Assembly (NCBI RefSeq): GCF_005405925.1
Contig: NZ_BJHV01000001.1
Span: forward strand, 8,432,001 to 8,496,000
From: Streptomyces antimycoticus
Lineage (GTDB): Bacteria > Actinomycetota > Actinomycetes > Streptomycetales > Streptomycetaceae
Length of the DNA: 64,000 bases
Direction of reading: 5' to 3'
Shown piece after piece: positions 10,998-21,200 of the stretch. How positions within the stretch are numbered: the stretch's first letter is position 1; each line of letters starts with the position of its first letter. The notes beneath the pieces were generated by a model, which worked only from the letters and a program-made list of their open reading frames with translations, was not told the origin of the DNA and searched no databases. Both the position numbers and the translations under genes were made by a program.

Positions 10998-12385
10998 GTG
11001 GAGCCAGACCTGTTCACCGCCGCCGCAGAGGACCGCCAGGAGAAGGATCCGGCCAGCAGCCCGCTGGCCGTGCGGATGCGTCCGCGCACCCTCGACGAGG
11101 TCGTGGGCCAGCAGCATCTGCTGCGCCCCGGATCGCCGCTGCGCCGGCTCGTGGGCGAGGGCGGCGGCGGTCCGGCCGGGCCGTCGTCGGTGATCCTCTG
11201 GGGCCCGCCGGGCATCGGCAAGACGACACTGGCGTATGTGGTCAGCCAGGCCACCCAAAAGCGCTTCGTCGAGCTGTCGGCCATCACCGCGGGGGTCAAG
11301 GAGGTCCGGGCCGTCATCGACGGCGCGCGCCGCTCCTCGGGGGCGTACGGGCGGGACACCGTCCTCTTCCTGGACGAGATCCACCGCTTCAGCAAGGCCC
11401 AGCAGGACTCGCTGCTGCCCGCCGTGGAGAACCGCTGGGTGACGCTGATCGCGGCCACCACCGAGAATCCGTACTTCTCCGTGATCTCCCCGCTGCTCTC
11501 CCGCTCGCTGCTGCTCACCCTGGAGCCGCTGACCGACGACGATCTGCGCGGGCTGCTGCGGCGCGCGCTCACCGATGAGCGCGGGCTCGGCGGAGCGGTC
11601 ACCCTCCCCGAGGACGCCGAGGCGCATCTGCTGCGCATAGCGGGCGGCGATGCCCGGCGCGCGCTCACCGCGCTGGAGGCGGGCGCCGGGGCGGCCCTGG
11701 ACAAGGGCGAGTCCGAGGTCACCCTCACCTCGCTGGAGGAGGCGGTCGACCGGGCCGCGGTGAAGTACGACCGCGCGGGCGACCAGCACTACGACGTGGC
11801 CAGCGCCCTCATCAAATCCATCCGAGGCTCGGATGTGGACGCGGCGCTGCACTATCTGGCCCGGATGATCGAGGCGGGGAGGACCCGCGGTTCATCGCCC
11901 GCCGGCTGATGATCTCGGCGAGTGAGGACATCGGCCTGGCCGATCCGACCGCCCTGCCCACCGCCGTGGCGGCGGCGCAGGCGGTCGCCCTGATCGGCTT
12001 CCCGGAGGCCGCGCTCACCCTGAGCCATGCCACGATCGCCCTGGCGCTCGCGCCCAAGTCCAACGCCGCGACCACGGCGATCGGCGCGGCGCTGGCGGAT
12101 GTGCGGGCGGGGCTGGCCGGGCCGGTGCCGCCGCATCTGCGCGACGGCCACTATCAGGGCGCCAAGAAGCTCGGCCACGCGCAGGGCTATCTCTACCCGC
12201 ACGATCTGCCGGGCGGGATCGCGGCGCAGCAGTACGCACCGGACAAGATCCACGGCAAGCGGTACTACGAGCCCACGCGGTACGGCGCCGAGGCGCGGTA
12301 CGCGGATGTGGTGGAGCGGGTGCGGGCGCGGCTGCGGGGCGACCCGCCGCCGTCCGCCGACGGTCCGGCCCCGGCGTCGTCGTAA
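10998..12385 (+). pseudogene. rarA: Replication-associated recombination ATPase RarA (MgsA), one frameshift
   Basis: AAA+ clamp-loader-like ATPase acting at stalled replication forks. Walker A is GPPGIGKTT and Walker B is VLFLDEIHR. Reading from GTG 10998 stops at 11909 after [12 protein letters not shown]. The homologous continuation, [20 protein letters not shown] onward, is in the neighbouring frame and runs to 12385 (ending PAPASS). Adding one G to the four-G run at 11876-11879 restores [14 protein letters not shown] and a 462-residue protein, the usual length. Both halves are otherwise well conserved, so a base-calling error is more likely than real inactivation. Confidence 0.88.
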
Positions 12386-12487
12386 CGGTCCGCCCGGCCC
12401 CCGCCGCACCCGCAGACCCCGCTCACCCCGTCGATCGCCTCACGCGCGGCGCCGCACCCGCAGACCCCGATCGCCCGGCGTACCGGC

Positions 12488-13389
12488 TCAGCTCGTCGCC
12501 GCGTCGAACAGGGCGTGCATCGCGTACCGCAGCTCGGTCACGTCCCGCACCGGCTCGGGGAAGTCGAAGCGCGCGTCGAACGGCCGGTCCGTCTCGTCCG
12601 TGAAGCGCACCCGCAGACCGAAGCGGTCCAGCGCCACCGGGGTGGCCGCGCCCCGGGTGCAGACCACGGCGGAGCGGTCGCCGAGCAGTGCGCACAGCCC
12701 GCGCACCTGCTCGCTGTGGGCGGCGTGCAGATGCTGGAGCAGATCGGCCTCGTGCCGCGCGAGCGGATCGGGGGCGGCGGTCGTGAAGTCGTCCGGCTCG
12801 ACGCCGTCCGCACCCCACAGGTCGTCCACGCCCGCCTCGCCGACCTCCAGCCGCAGCAGCGTCCAGGCGGCTCTCCCGGCGGGCCCCACACCGGCGGCCG
12901 GACCACCGGACCGCCGGGGCCGCGGCGCCTGGTCGAGGCCGAGCAGCTCGCTCACCGGATGCCGCTCGGCCAGCAGCGCCGCCGCGGCGCGTGTGCGCTC
13001 ACCGCAGGGGACGGGGGTGAGCCAGCCGGCCACCCAGGCGCGGCCGCGGATTCGCTGGGGCATGGCGACGGGGGCGACGTCGGTGATCTCCATCACGCAG
13101 GTCAGCTCGTCGTCCTGGGCGTGTGCGGCGGCCCGGGCGGCGGGGAGCCGCTGGGGACCAGCAGCAGCACATCTCCGTCCGGGGCGACCGTCCGGGCGGC
13201 CGGACAATCGGCCCCCATGTCGTCCAGGGCCTCGATTCCGGGAATCGTCAACGAAGCCGTAGCCTTGGATTCAACGAGAGTACGTACGCGCTCTGCCGGC
13301 GACGGCCGCAGGGCGTCTTCCATGGGACGCGGCTGACCCTCCTCGGGGCTCTGACCAGTGCTGGGCAGGGGGATCCCAGGTCGAAACAT
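12488..13389 (-). pseudogene. DUF2470 domain-containing protein, one frameshift
   Basis: The protein starts at ATG 13389 (MFRPGIPLPS), after GAGGAG at ideal spacing. The first frame gives SPAERVRTLVESKATASLTI and ends in LLLVPSGSPPPGPP with a stop at 13102; the second frame continues with AHAQDDELTCVMEITDVAP to ALFDAATS at 12488. Adding one base to the four-G run at 13142-13145 (C on the coding strand) joins them as a 300-residue protein. The DUF2470 fold also occurs at the C-terminus of HugZ-type haem-degrading proteins and in haem/FMN-binding split-barrel proteins, so a haem or iron link is plausible and fits the iron box 15 bp upstream. The function is unproven. Confidence 0.72.
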
Positions 13390-13403
13390 GCGTTCTCCTC
13401 GGC

Positions 13404-13422
13404 TAAGGTAAGGCTCACCTAA
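13404..13422. promoter_or_regulatory. Iron box (DtxR/IdeR/DmdR-type operator) between DUF2470 gene and rpsD
   Basis: The 19-mer TAAGGTAAGGCTCACCTAA matches the actinobacterial iron-box consensus TTAGGTTAGGCTCACCTAA at 17 of 19 positions (differences at positions 2 and 7). It lies 14 bp upstream of the DUF2470 start (minus strand) and 22 bp upstream of rpsD (plus strand), where it would cover a promoter. Iron-loaded DmdR/IdeR binding here would repress in iron sufficiency. Confidence 0.78.
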
Positions 13423-13444
13423 CTTACATGGAGGTTCGTTCCCC

Positions 13445-14056
13445 GTGAACCAGTCGCGTCCCAAGGTCAAGAAGTCGCGGGCGCTGGGCATCGCTCTGAC
13501 CCCGAAGGCCGTCAAGTACTTCGAGGCCCGCCCGTACCCGCCGGGCGAGCACGGCCGTGGCCGCAAGCAGACCAGTGACTACAAGGTCCGACTGCTGGAG
13601 AAGCAGCGCCTGCGCGCCCAGTACGACATCAGCGAGCGCCAGATGGCGCGCGCCTACGACCGCGCCCGGAAGGCCGGCGGCAAGACGGGCGAGGCTCTGG
13701 TCATCGAGCTCGAGCGCCGTCTGGACGCGCTCGTGCTGCGGTCGGGCATCGCCCGCACCATCTACCAGGCCCGCCAGATGGTCACCCACGGCCACATCGA
13801 GGTCAACGGCCGCAAGGTCGACAAGCCGTCCTTCCGGGTCCGCCCGGACGACGTGGTGATGGTCCGCGAGCGCAGCCGCGACAAGCACCCCTTCCAGGTG
13901 GCGCGCGAGGGTGGTTACGCCCCCGACGGCGAGACCCCGCGCTACCTCCAGGTCAACCTGATGGCGCTCGCCTTCCGCCTCGACCGGGACCCCAACCGCA
14001 AGGAGATTCCGGTCATCTGCGACGAGCAGCTCGTCGTCGAGTACTACGCCCGCTGA
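13445..14056 (+). CDS. rpsD: 30S ribosomal protein S4
   Basis: Primary 16S rRNA-binding protein of 203 residues that nucleates assembly of the small-subunit body. The N-terminal domain has [16 protein letters not shown] and lacks the Cys zinc cluster, so this is the zinc-free form. The C-terminal S4 domain includes [20 protein letters not shown]. Start is GTG 13445 with GGAGG at 13430-13434. As in other Streptomyces, it stands apart from the large ribosomal operons. A strong terminator follows. Confidence 0.97.
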   Translation: MNQSRPKVKKSRALGIALTPKAVKYFEARPYPPGEHGRGRKQTSDYKVRLLEKQRLRAQYDISERQMARAYDRARKAGGKTGEALVIELERRLDALVLRSGIARTIYQARQMVTHGHIEVNGRKVDKPSFRVRPDDVVMVRERSRDKHPFQVAREGGYAPDGETPRYLQVNLMALAFRLDRDPNRKEIPVICDEQLVVEYYAR

Positions 14057-14081
14057 CACAGCGGAGCGGACAGTACCCAGC

Positions 14082-14132
14082 CAAGCCCGCGGGTTCCCCT
14101 CGACATCGGTCGACGGGGAACCCGCGGGCTTG
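14082..14132 (+). terminator. Terminator after rpsD
   Basis: Perfect 18-bp inverted repeat (arms 14082-14099 and 14115-14132), with further complementarity in the loop region. It lies 25 bp after the rpsD stop. Confidence 0.87.
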
Positions 14133-14335
14133 TCCGATGGCAGGTCCGGGAGCGCGCCCGGCGGGCGTTATCCGTTTCGGGTGCGCGTCCGTGGCGCGAT
14201 AAGGTCGATACCTGCCGCCCGCGCCCGGATACCGCCCGAGAGCGGCGGGCGACGAACGACCCGAACGACGAGCGATCACGACGAGCACGACCAACACGAA
14301 CAACGACGACGAGCGGCGACAGGGAGCGGTGCGAC

Positions 14336-14782
14336 GTGTCCGGTGGAGAGGTGGCCGGGATCCTCGTGGCCGTCTTCTGGGCGATCCTGGTGTCCTTCCT
14401 CGCGCTGGCGCTGGTGAGGCTGGCCCAGACGCTCAAGGCGGCCACCAGGCTGCTGGCGGAGGTCACCGACCAGGCGGTCCCGCTGCTCAGCGAGGCGTCC
14501 GCGACCGTGCGCGAGGCGAACACCCAGCTCGCCCGGGTGGATTCGATCGCCTCCGACGTCCAGGAGGTCACCTCCAACGCCTCCGCGCTCTCCTCGACCG
14601 TCTCCACCGCCTTCGGCGGTCCGCTGGTCAAGGTGGCCGCGTTCGGCTACGGCGTCCGGCGGGCGATCGGCCGCAAGGGGCGGGCGCAGGACGAGCCCGC
14701 GCCCGCGCGCACCGTCGTCATCGGCAAGACCCTGCCGTCCGCCCGTTGGGGCGGCCGCCGCAACCGTGGATCGAAGGGCTGA
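14336..14782 (+). CDS. DUF948 domain-containing membrane protein
   Basis: A 148-residue protein with one N-terminal transmembrane segment (residues 6-28, GILVAVFWAILVSFLALALV), then a heptad-like helical region (about 30-90) and a basic tail. This is the DUF948 architecture, a family related to bacterial general-stress proteins of unknown mechanism. Start is GTG 14336. It is followed after 8 bp by another small membrane-associated protein and then alaS, forming a conserved actinobacterial cluster. Confidence 0.82.
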   Translation: MSGGEVAGILVAVFWAILVSFLALALVRLAQTLKAATRLLAEVTDQAVPLLSEASATVREANTQLARVDSIASDVQEVTSNASALSSTVSTAFGGPLVKVAAFGYGVRRAIGRKGRAQDEPAPARTVVIGKTLPSARWGGRRNRGSKG

Positions 14783-14790
14783 CAGACCGG

Positions 14791-15120
14791 ATGTTCCGCC
14801 GCACATTCTGGTTCACCACCGGCGTCGCCGCCGGGGTGTGGGCCACCACCAAGGTCAACCGCAAGCTCAACCAGCTCACCCCGGAGAGTCTGGCGGCGAA
14901 GGCCGCCGACCGCGCGGTGCTGGCGGGCCGGCGGATCAAGGTCTTCGCCCTCGACGTACGGGACGGCATGGCCGACCGCGAGGCCGCGCTCAAGGACGCG
15001 CTCGGGCTCTCGGCGCCACCGCCGGACGACCGCAAGCAGCTCCCGGCCCAGCGGGGCCGGGCCCAGCTCACCCACACCACTCCCCACAAGCTCCACAAAG
15101 CCGGAAATGAGGACCACTGA
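14791..15120 (+). CDS. Small DUF6167-like protein upstream of alaS
   Basis: A 109-residue protein beginning [20 protein letters not shown], a short hydrophobic segment, followed by a helical charged region ([20 protein letters not shown]) and a Lys/His-rich tail. Start is ATG 14791. Its TGA stop (15118-15120) shares a base with the alaS ATG (TGATG), so translation is coupled. The function is unknown; it always appears to travel with the DUF948 gene and alaS in Streptomyces, which is recalled knowledge and was not checked here. Confidence 0.78.
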   Translation: MFRRTFWFTTGVAAGVWATTKVNRKLNQLTPESLAAKAADRAVLAGRRIKVFALDVRDGMADREAALKDALGLSAPPPDDRKQLPAQRGRAQLTHTTPHKLHKAGNEDH

Positions 15121-17789
15121 TGGAGTCGGCTGAAATCCGCCGCCGCTGGCTGCGCTTCTTCGAGGAGCGCGGGCACACCGTCGTGCCGTCGGCGTCGCTC
15201 ATCGCGGACGACCCGACGCTGCTGCTGGTCCCCGCGGGCATGGTCCCCTTCAAGCCGTACTTCCTCGGCGAGGTCAAGCCGCCCTTCGACCGCGCCGTCA
15301 GCGTGCAGAAGTGCGTCCGCACCCCGGACATCGAAGAGGTCGGCAAGACCACCCGCCATGGCACCTTCTTCCAGATGTGCGGGAACTTCTCGTTCGGCGA
15401 CTACTTCAAGGAAGGCGCCATCAAGTACGCCTGGGAGCTGCTGACCGGCTCCCAGGAGGAGGGCGGCTACGGCCTCGACCCCGAGCGGCTGTGGATCACC
15501 GTCTACGAGCAGGACGACGAGGCCGAGCGCATCTGGCGCGAAGTGATCGGCGTCCCCGCCGAGCGCATCCAGCGCCTGGGCATGGGCCCGAACTACTGGT
15601 CCATGGGCGTCCCCGGCCCCTGCGGCCCCTGCTCCGAGATCAACTACGACCGTGGTCCGGAGTTCGGCGAGGAGGGCGGCCCGGCCGTCAACGACGAGCG
15701 CTACGTGGAGATCTGGAACCTGGTCTTCATGCAGTACGAGCGCGGTCCGGGCGAGGGCAAGGAGAGCTTCCCGATCCTCGGCGAGCTGCCCAGCAAGAAC
15801 ATCGACACCGGCCTCGGCCTCGAGCGCCTCGCGATGATCCTGCAGGGCGTGCAGAACATGTACGAGACCGACACCCTGCGCGTCGTCATGGACAAGGCCA
15901 CCGAGCTGACCGGCGTCGCCTACGGTGCCGCCCATGACACCGACGTCGCCCTGCGCGTGGTCGCCGACCACATGCGCACCTCCGTCATGCTCATCGGCGA
16001 CGGCGTCACCCCCGGCAACGAGGGCCGCGGCTATGTGCTGCGCCGCATCATGCGCCGCGCCATCCGTAACATGCGCCTCCTCGGCGCCACCGAGCCGGTC
16101 GTCGGCGAGCTGGTCGACGTCGTCCTCAAGACGATGGGCCAGCAGTACCCGGAGCTGCTGACCGACCGCAAGCGCATCGAGACCGTCGCCCTCGCCGAGG
16201 AGTCGGCCTTCCTCAAGACGCTCAAGGCCGGCACCAACATCCTCGACACCGCCGTCACCGACACCAAGGCCGCCGGTGGCAGCGTGCTCGCCGGCGACAA
16301 GGCGTTCCTGCTCCACGACACCTGGGGCTTCCCGATCGACCTCACCCTCGAGATGGCCGCCGAACAGGGCCTCTCGGTGGACGAGGCGGGCTTCCGCCGG
16401 CTGATGAAGGAGCAGCGGGAGCGTGCCAAGGCCGACGCCAAGGCCAAGAAGACCGGCCACGCCGACCTGTCCGCCTACCGCGAGGTGGCCGACAGCTCCG
16501 GCCTGACCGAGTTCACCGGCTACAGCCACACCGAGGGCGAGTCCACCATCGTCGGCCTGCTGGTCGACGGGGTGTCCTCGCCCGCCGCCACCGAGGGCGA
16601 CGAGGTCGAGGTCGTCCTGGACCGCACCCCGTTCTACGCCGAGGGCGGCGGCCAGCTCGCCGACACCGGCCGGATCAAGCTGGACACCGGAGCCGTGGTG
16701 GAGGTCCGGGACGTCCAGCAGCCGGTGCCCGGCGTCAGCGTGCACAAGGGCGTCGTCCAGGTCGGCGAGGTGACGGTCGGCGCCGGTGTCCACGCCCGGA
16801 TCGACGTCACGCGCCGCCGCGCCATCGCCCGTGCCCACAGCGCCACCCACCTCACCCACCAGGCGCTGCGCGACGCCCTGGGCCCGACCGCCGCCCAGGC
16901 CGGTTCGGAGAACTCGCCCGGCCGCTTCCGCTTCGACTTCGGCTCGCCGGCCGCCGTGCCCGGCGGGGTCCTGATGGACGTCGAGCAGAAGATCAACGAA
17001 GTGCTCTCGCGGGAACTCGACGTCTCCGCCGAGGTGATGAGCATGGACGAGGCCAAGAAGCAGGGCGCCATCGCCGAGTTCGGCGAGAAGTACGGCGACC
17101 GGGTGCGCGTGGTGACCATCGGCGACTTCTCCAAGGAGCTGTGCGGTGGCACGCATGTGCACAACACCGCCCAGCTGGGTCTGGTGAAGCTGCTCGGCGA
17201 ATCCTCCATCGGCTCCGGTGTGCGCCGGGTCGAGGCCCTGGTGGGCGTGGACGCTTACAACTTCCTCGCCCGTGAGCACACGGTCGTCTCCCAGCTCACC
17301 GACCTGGTCAAGGGCCGCCCCGAGGAGCTCCCGGAGAAGATCTCCGGCATGCTGGGCAAGCTCAAGGAGGCCGAGAAGGAGATCGAGCGGTTCCGCGCCG
17401 AGAAGGTGCTGCAGGCCGCCGCCGGTCTCGCCCAGGGCGCCAAGGACGTCCGGGGCACGGCCCTGGTCGCCGCGAAGGTGCCGGACGGCACCTCCGCCGA
17501 CGATCTGCGCAAGCTGGTCCTGGACGTGCGCGGACGCATCCCTGGTGACCGCCCCGCCGTCGTCGCCCTCTTCACGGTGGCGGGCGGCCGTCCGCTGACC
17601 GTGATCGCCACCAATGAGGCCGCCCGTGAGCGCGGTCTGAAGGCCGGTGACCTGGTCCGCGCCGCCGCCAAGACGCTCGGCGGCGGAGGCGGCGGCAAGC
17701 CGGACGTGGCCCAGGGCGGCGGCCAGAACCCGGACGCCGTCGGCGAGGCCATCGAGGCCGTCGAGCGGCTTGTCCAGGAATCGGCCTGA
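15120..17789 (+). CDS. alaS: Alanyl-tRNA synthetase
   Basis: Class II synthetase of 889 residues that charges tRNA-Ala and edits Ser and Gly mischarging. The N-terminal aminoacylation domain includes [20 protein letters not shown]. The editing domain carries the zinc ligands HSATH and CGGTH. The C-terminal DHHA1/C-Ala domain ends with a Gly-rich segment ([20 protein letters not shown]). Length is normal. It is coupled to the upstream small gene by TGATG, and ruvX starts 5 bp after it. Confidence 0.97.
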   Translation: MESAEIRRRWLRFFEERGHTVVPSASLIADDPTLLLVPAGMVPFKPYFLGEVKPPFDRAVSVQKCVRTPDIEEVGKTTRHGTFFQMCGNFSFGDYFKEGAIKYAWELLTGSQEEGGYGLDPERLWITVYEQDDEAERIWREVIGVPAERIQRLGMGPNYWSMGVPGPCGPCSEINYDRGPEFGEEGGPAVNDERYVEIWNLVFMQYERGPGEGKESFPILGELPSKNIDTGLGLERLAMILQGVQNMYETDTLRVVMDKATELTGVAYGAAHDTDVALRVVADHMRTSVMLIGDGVTPGNEGRGYVLRRIMRRAIRNMRLLGATEPVVGELVDVVLKTMGQQYPELLTDRKRIETVALAEESAFLKTLKAGTNILDTAVTDTKAAGGSVLAGDKAFLLHDTWGFPIDLTLEMAAEQGLSVDEAGFRRLMKEQRERAKADAKAKKTGHADLSAYREVADSSGLTEFTGYSHTEGESTIVGLLVDGVSSPAATEGDEVEVVLDRTPFYAEGGGQLADTGRIKLDTGAVVEVRDVQQPVPGVSVHKGVVQVGEVTVGAGVHARIDVTRRRAIARAHSATHLTHQALRDALGPTAAQAGSENSPGRFRFDFGSPAAVPGGVLMDVEQKINEVLSRELDVSAEVMSMDEAKKQGAIAEFGEKYGDRVRVVTIGDFSKELCGGTHVHNTAQLGLVKLLGESSIGSGVRRVEALVGVDAYNFLAREHTVVSQLTDLVKGRPEELPEKISGMLGKLKEAEKEIERFRAEKVLQAAAGLAQGAKDVRGTALVAAKVPDGTSADDLRKLVLDVRGRIPGDRPAVVALFTVAGGRPLTVIATNEAARERGLKAGDLVRAAAKTLGGGGGGKPDVAQGGGQNPDAVGEAIEAVERLVQESA

Positions 17790-17794
17790 TCGCC

Positions 17795-18259
17795 GTGCGA
17801 CGCGGCAGGCGGATCGCCATCGACGTCGGGGACGCCCGGATCGGGGTCGCCTCGTGCGACCCCGACGGGATCCTCGCCACCCCCGTGGAGACCGTGCCGG
17901 GACGTGACATCCCGGCCGCCCACAAGCGGCTCGCGGCGCTCGTCGAGGAGTACGAACCGCTTGAGGTGGTGGTCGGCCTGCCGCGCTCGCTCAGCGGGCG
18001 CGAGGGGCCGGCCGCGGCCAAAGTGCGCACCTTCGCACGCGAGTTGGCGCGTCGGGTCGCCCCGGTGCCGGTACGGCTCGTCGACGAGCGTATGACCACT
18101 GTCACAGCGTCCCAGGGGCTGCGCGCCTCCGGGGTGACGTCGAAGAAGGGCCGCTCGGTCGTTGACCAGGCGGCCGCCGTGGTGATCCTGCAGAGCGCGC
18201 TGGAGACCGAGCGGGTCTCGGGCAGGGCCCCCGGAGAAGCCGTCGAAGTGGTCATCTGA
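17795..18259 (+). CDS. ruvX: RuvX/YqgF, pre-16S rRNA nuclease (putative Holliday junction resolvase)
   Basis: A 154-residue RNase H-fold nuclease. It has the catalytic Asp in [12 protein letters not shown] near residue 9, a conserved VGLPRSLSG and the late acidic site [11 protein letters not shown] and [10 protein letters not shown]. YqgF proteins trim the 5' end of 16S rRNA precursor; a role in Holliday junction resolution was also proposed. Start is GTG 17795. It lies between alaS and mltG in one operon. Confidence 0.92.
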   Translation: MRRGRRIAIDVGDARIGVASCDPDGILATPVETVPGRDIPAAHKRLAALVEEYEPLEVVVGLPRSLSGREGPAAAKVRTFARELARRVAPVPVRLVDERMTTVTASQGLRASGVTSKKGRSVVDQAAAVVILQSALETERVSGRAPGEAVEVVI

Positions 18260-18350
18260 TCGCGGTACGGTAACGTTCCGCGCGACATGGCCGCCGCCAC
18301 CCGTGCCACGAACACGCCGAGCGGTGACCACCTCCGTCGCTAGGGGATCG

Positions 18351-20162
18351 ATGACTGAGTACGGCCGGGGACCCGGCTCCCAACCGTGGCATCCCGAGGA
18401 TCCGCTGTACGGGGACCGGGAGTGGAGCGGCCAGCCCACGGTGGCCGGTCAGGATCCCTATGCGCAGGCCCCCTACGCTCAGGAGCCGTACGCGCAGGAC
18501 CCCTATGCGCAGGAGGCCTACGGCCAGGATCCGTACGGTCAGGGCTCCTACGGGCAGGACGCGTACGCCCAGGATCCCTACGGGCACCAGCAGTACCCGC
18601 ACGGATATCAGCAGGATCCCCAGCGCCAGCAGCAGCACCAGCACCAGCAGCATCAGCAGCCCCAGTGGGACGGCCAGGACGGCGGCTACCCGCATCAGCG
18701 GCACCCGCAGGAGTACCCCGGCCAGGGTGTTCCGTACCCGCCCCAGGACGGCTCGTACGGAGGCATGGACCCGCAGGATCCTTATGGCGGCCAGGGCGCT
18801 TCCTACCCGGCTCAGGACGTCTACCAGGGACAACAGCAGTCGCCGCAGGCCCCGTCGGGACCTCAGGGCGCCCATGTGCCCCCGCAGACACAGCAGATGC
18901 CCACGGTGTCCGCGGAGCACCACGTGCCGCGCCAGCGTGAGTCCCCCGAGGAGCCGTCCGCCCGGGCGGACGCCGAGGACGACCACCCGTTCTTCACGGA
19001 CGGCGGCGGCCGGGGCCTGGACGACGCGGCGGACGATGACGATGACGAGCCCGGCGCGCGCGGCGGCAAGAAGGGCAAGGGCAAGCCCAAGAAGCGCCGC
19101 AGCGGCGTGGCGTGCCTCTTCGTCACCGTCGTCCTGGTGGGCGCCGTCGGCGGAGGCGGCTACTACGCCTACGACTTCTGGCAGACCCGCTTCGGCCCCG
19201 CACCCGACTACTCGGGCGACGGCACCGGCCGGATCGAGGTGGAGGTTCCCTCCGGCTCCGGCAATGCCGAGATCGGCTCGATCCTCGCCGACAAGGGCGT
19301 GGTCAAGAGCAGTGGTGCCTTTGTCGAGGCGGTGGAGGACAGCGGCAAGTTCGTCCAGCCGGGCACCTACAGCCTGCGCAAGGAGATGTCCGGCGCGGCG
19401 GCGGTCAAGCTGATGCTCGACCCCACCAGCAGCAACGCCCTGATCGTCTCCGAAGGCATGCGCGACGCCGCGATCTACGCGGCGATCGACAAGAAGGTCG
19501 GCGTCAAGGCGGGGACCACCGCGGACATCGCCAAGAAGGAGGCGAAGAACCTCGGGCTGCCTTCCTGGGCCGACGACAACAGCAAGATCAAGGATCCGCT
19601 GGAAGGGTTCCTCTACCCGTCCCGCTACAGCGTGGGCAAGGGCGCCAAGCCCGCTGACGTGCTGCGGAAGATGGTCGCCGAGGCCAACCGGAACTACGGC
19701 AGCCAGGACCTGGAGGGCAAGGCGAAGGAGCTGGGCCTCAAGTCCCCGCTCCAGCTGATCACCGTGGCCAGCCTGGTCCAGGCGGAGGGCGTCACCCACG
19801 ACGACTTCCGGAAGATGGCCGAGGTCATCTACAACCGGCTCAAACCCGCGAATCCCGAGACGTACGGCAAGCTGGAATTCGACTCCACGTACAACTACAT
19901 CAAGAACCAGAGCAAGCTGGATATCCCGATCAGTGAGATCAAGGGATACGACAATCCGTACAACACCTACTTCTACAAGGGGCTCCCGCCGGGTCCGATC
20001 GGTAATCCGGGTGCGGACGCGCTGAAGGCGTCGCTGAACCCGACCTCCGACGGGTGGTACTACTTCGTCGCGGTCAGCGGCAAGAGTCAGTTCTCCAAGA
20101 CCTACGCGGATCACCAGAAGTGGGTCGACAAGTTCAATAAGCAGCGCACGAACAACGGCTGA
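18351..20162 (+). CDS. mltG: Endolytic transglycosylase MltG (YceG family) with repeat-rich cytoplasmic tail
   Basis: A 603-residue inner-membrane enzyme that cleaves nascent peptidoglycan strands. Residues 1 to about 245 are cytoplasmic, disordered and rich in Gln, Tyr, Pro and Gly, with degenerate (Q)DPY(A/G)Q repeats around residues 30-85. One transmembrane segment follows (about 250-275, ACLFVTVVLVGAVGGGGYYA). The YceG domain has the catalytic Glu in VQAEGVTHDDFRKMAEVIYN and DNPYNTYFYKGLPPGPIGNP. Start is ATG 18351 after AGGGGA. The tail is much longer than in E. coli MltG (about 340 residues). aroE follows 6 bp later. Confidence 0.93.
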   Translation: MTEYGRGPGSQPWHPEDPLYGDREWSGQPTVAGQDPYAQAPYAQEPYAQDPYAQEAYGQDPYGQGSYGQDAYAQDPYGHQQYPHGYQQDPQRQQQHQHQQHQQPQWDGQDGGYPHQRHPQEYPGQGVPYPPQDGSYGGMDPQDPYGGQGASYPAQDVYQGQQQSPQAPSGPQGAHVPPQTQQMPTVSAEHHVPRQRESPEEPSARADAEDDHPFFTDGGGRGLDDAADDDDDEPGARGGKKGKGKPKKRRSGVACLFVTVVLVGAVGGGGYYAYDFWQTRFGPAPDYSGDGTGRIEVEVPSGSGNAEIGSILADKGVVKSSGAFVEAVEDSGKFVQPGTYSLRKEMSGAAAVKLMLDPTSSNALIVSEGMRDAAIYAAIDKKVGVKAGTTADIAKKEAKNLGLPSWADDNSKIKDPLEGFLYPSRYSVGKGAKPADVLRKMVAEANRNYGSQDLEGKAKELGLKSPLQLITVASLVQAEGVTHDDFRKMAEVIYNRLKPANPETYGKLEFDSTYNYIKNQSKLDIPISEIKGYDNPYNTYFYKGLPPGPIGNPGADALKASLNPTSDGWYYFVAVSGKSQFSKTYADHQKWVDKFNKQRTNNG

Positions 20163-20168
20163 GGAAAG

Positions 20169-20996
20169 ATGTCGGAAAACCGCAGGGCAGCGGTGCTCGG
20201 TTCGCCGATCGCCCACTCCCTGTCACCGGTGCTGCACCGCGCGGCGTACCGGAAGCTGGGCCTGAGCGGCTGGACGTATGACCGCTTCGAGGTGGAGGAG
20301 ACCGCGTTGCCGGACTTCTTCAAGCACCTCGGCGAGGACGGGGGACCGGCCTGGGCCGGGCTGTCCCTGACCATGCCGCTCAAGCGCGCTGTCATCCCGC
20401 TGCTGGACGAGATCACCGACACCGCGGCCTCGGTGGAGGCCGTCAACACGGTCGTCTTCACCGATGATGGCCGCAGGCGCGGGGACAACACCGATATTCC
20501 GGGCATGCTGGCGGCGCTGCGGGAGCGCGGCGTCGGGCGGGTGGAGCGCGCCGCCGTGCTGGGCGCCGGCGCCACGGCCTCCTCGGCGCTGGCCGCGCTC
20601 TCCCGAATCTGCGACGGCGAGGTCACCGCGTACGTCCGCAGCGAGGCCCGCGCCGCCGAGATGCGGCAGTGGGGCGAGCGGCTGGGCGTGGCGGTGCGCA
20701 CGGCGGACTGGGGCGACGCGGCCGAGGCGCTCGGCGCGCCGCTGGTGATCGCCACCACCCCCGCGGGCACCACCGACGCGCTCGCCGCGTCGGTACCGGA
20801 CCGCCCCGGCGCACTCTTCGACGTCCTCTACGAGCCCTGGCCGACCCCGCTCGCCGCCGCCTGGGCGGCCCACGACGGCTCGGTCGTCGGCGGCCTGGAC
20901 CTCCTGGTCCACCAGGCGGTACTCCAGGTCGAGCAGATGACGGGCCGCGCCCCCGCGCCCCTGGACGCGATGCGCGCGGCGCTGGCGGCCCGCTGA
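20169..20996 (+). CDS. aroE: Shikimate dehydrogenase
   Basis: A 275-residue NADP-dependent enzyme reducing 3-dehydroshikimate to shikimate. The substrate-binding motif SPIAHSLSPVLHRAAY is near the N-terminus, the catalytic Lys is in LTMPLKRAVIP, and the nucleotide-binding GAGATASSAL near residue 133 and GLDLLVHQAVLQ near the end are typical. First of four shikimate-pathway genes in order E-C-K-B, separated from aroC by about 200 bp. Confidence 0.94.
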   Translation: MSENRRAAVLGSPIAHSLSPVLHRAAYRKLGLSGWTYDRFEVEETALPDFFKHLGEDGGPAWAGLSLTMPLKRAVIPLLDEITDTAASVEAVNTVVFTDDGRRRGDNTDIPGMLAALRERGVGRVERAAVLGAGATASSALAALSRICDGEVTAYVRSEARAAEMRQWGERLGVAVRTADWGDAAEALGAPLVIATTPAGTTDALAASVPDRPGALFDVLYEPWPTPLAAAWAAHDGSVVGGLDLLVHQAVLQVEQMTGRAPAPLDAMRAALAAR

Positions 20997-21200
20997 CCCG
21001 CCTCATGAACCCCTCGTCGGCCCCTGCCCGGCCCGTCGCGACCGTCCCCGCGGCGCGTCCCCGGCCCGCCGCGACCGTCCACCCCATGGACCATGCACCG
21101 ATGGGACTCCCGGGTCGTGGGAGGATCGGAGGTGCGGGCCGGAGTCGCGCGGACCGGGTCGCGCCGCAAGACGTCGAGGCACGCGCATGAGGGAGCACCG

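Noticed and set aside
12402..12467. Direct repeat of CCGCACCCGCAGACCCCG after rarA
   Set aside because: Only two short copies in GC-rich intergenic DNA; no clear function or extension.
14718..17279. Long open frame antisense to alaS
   Set aside because: Same GC-driven shadow effect; alaS is intact and highly conserved on the other strand.
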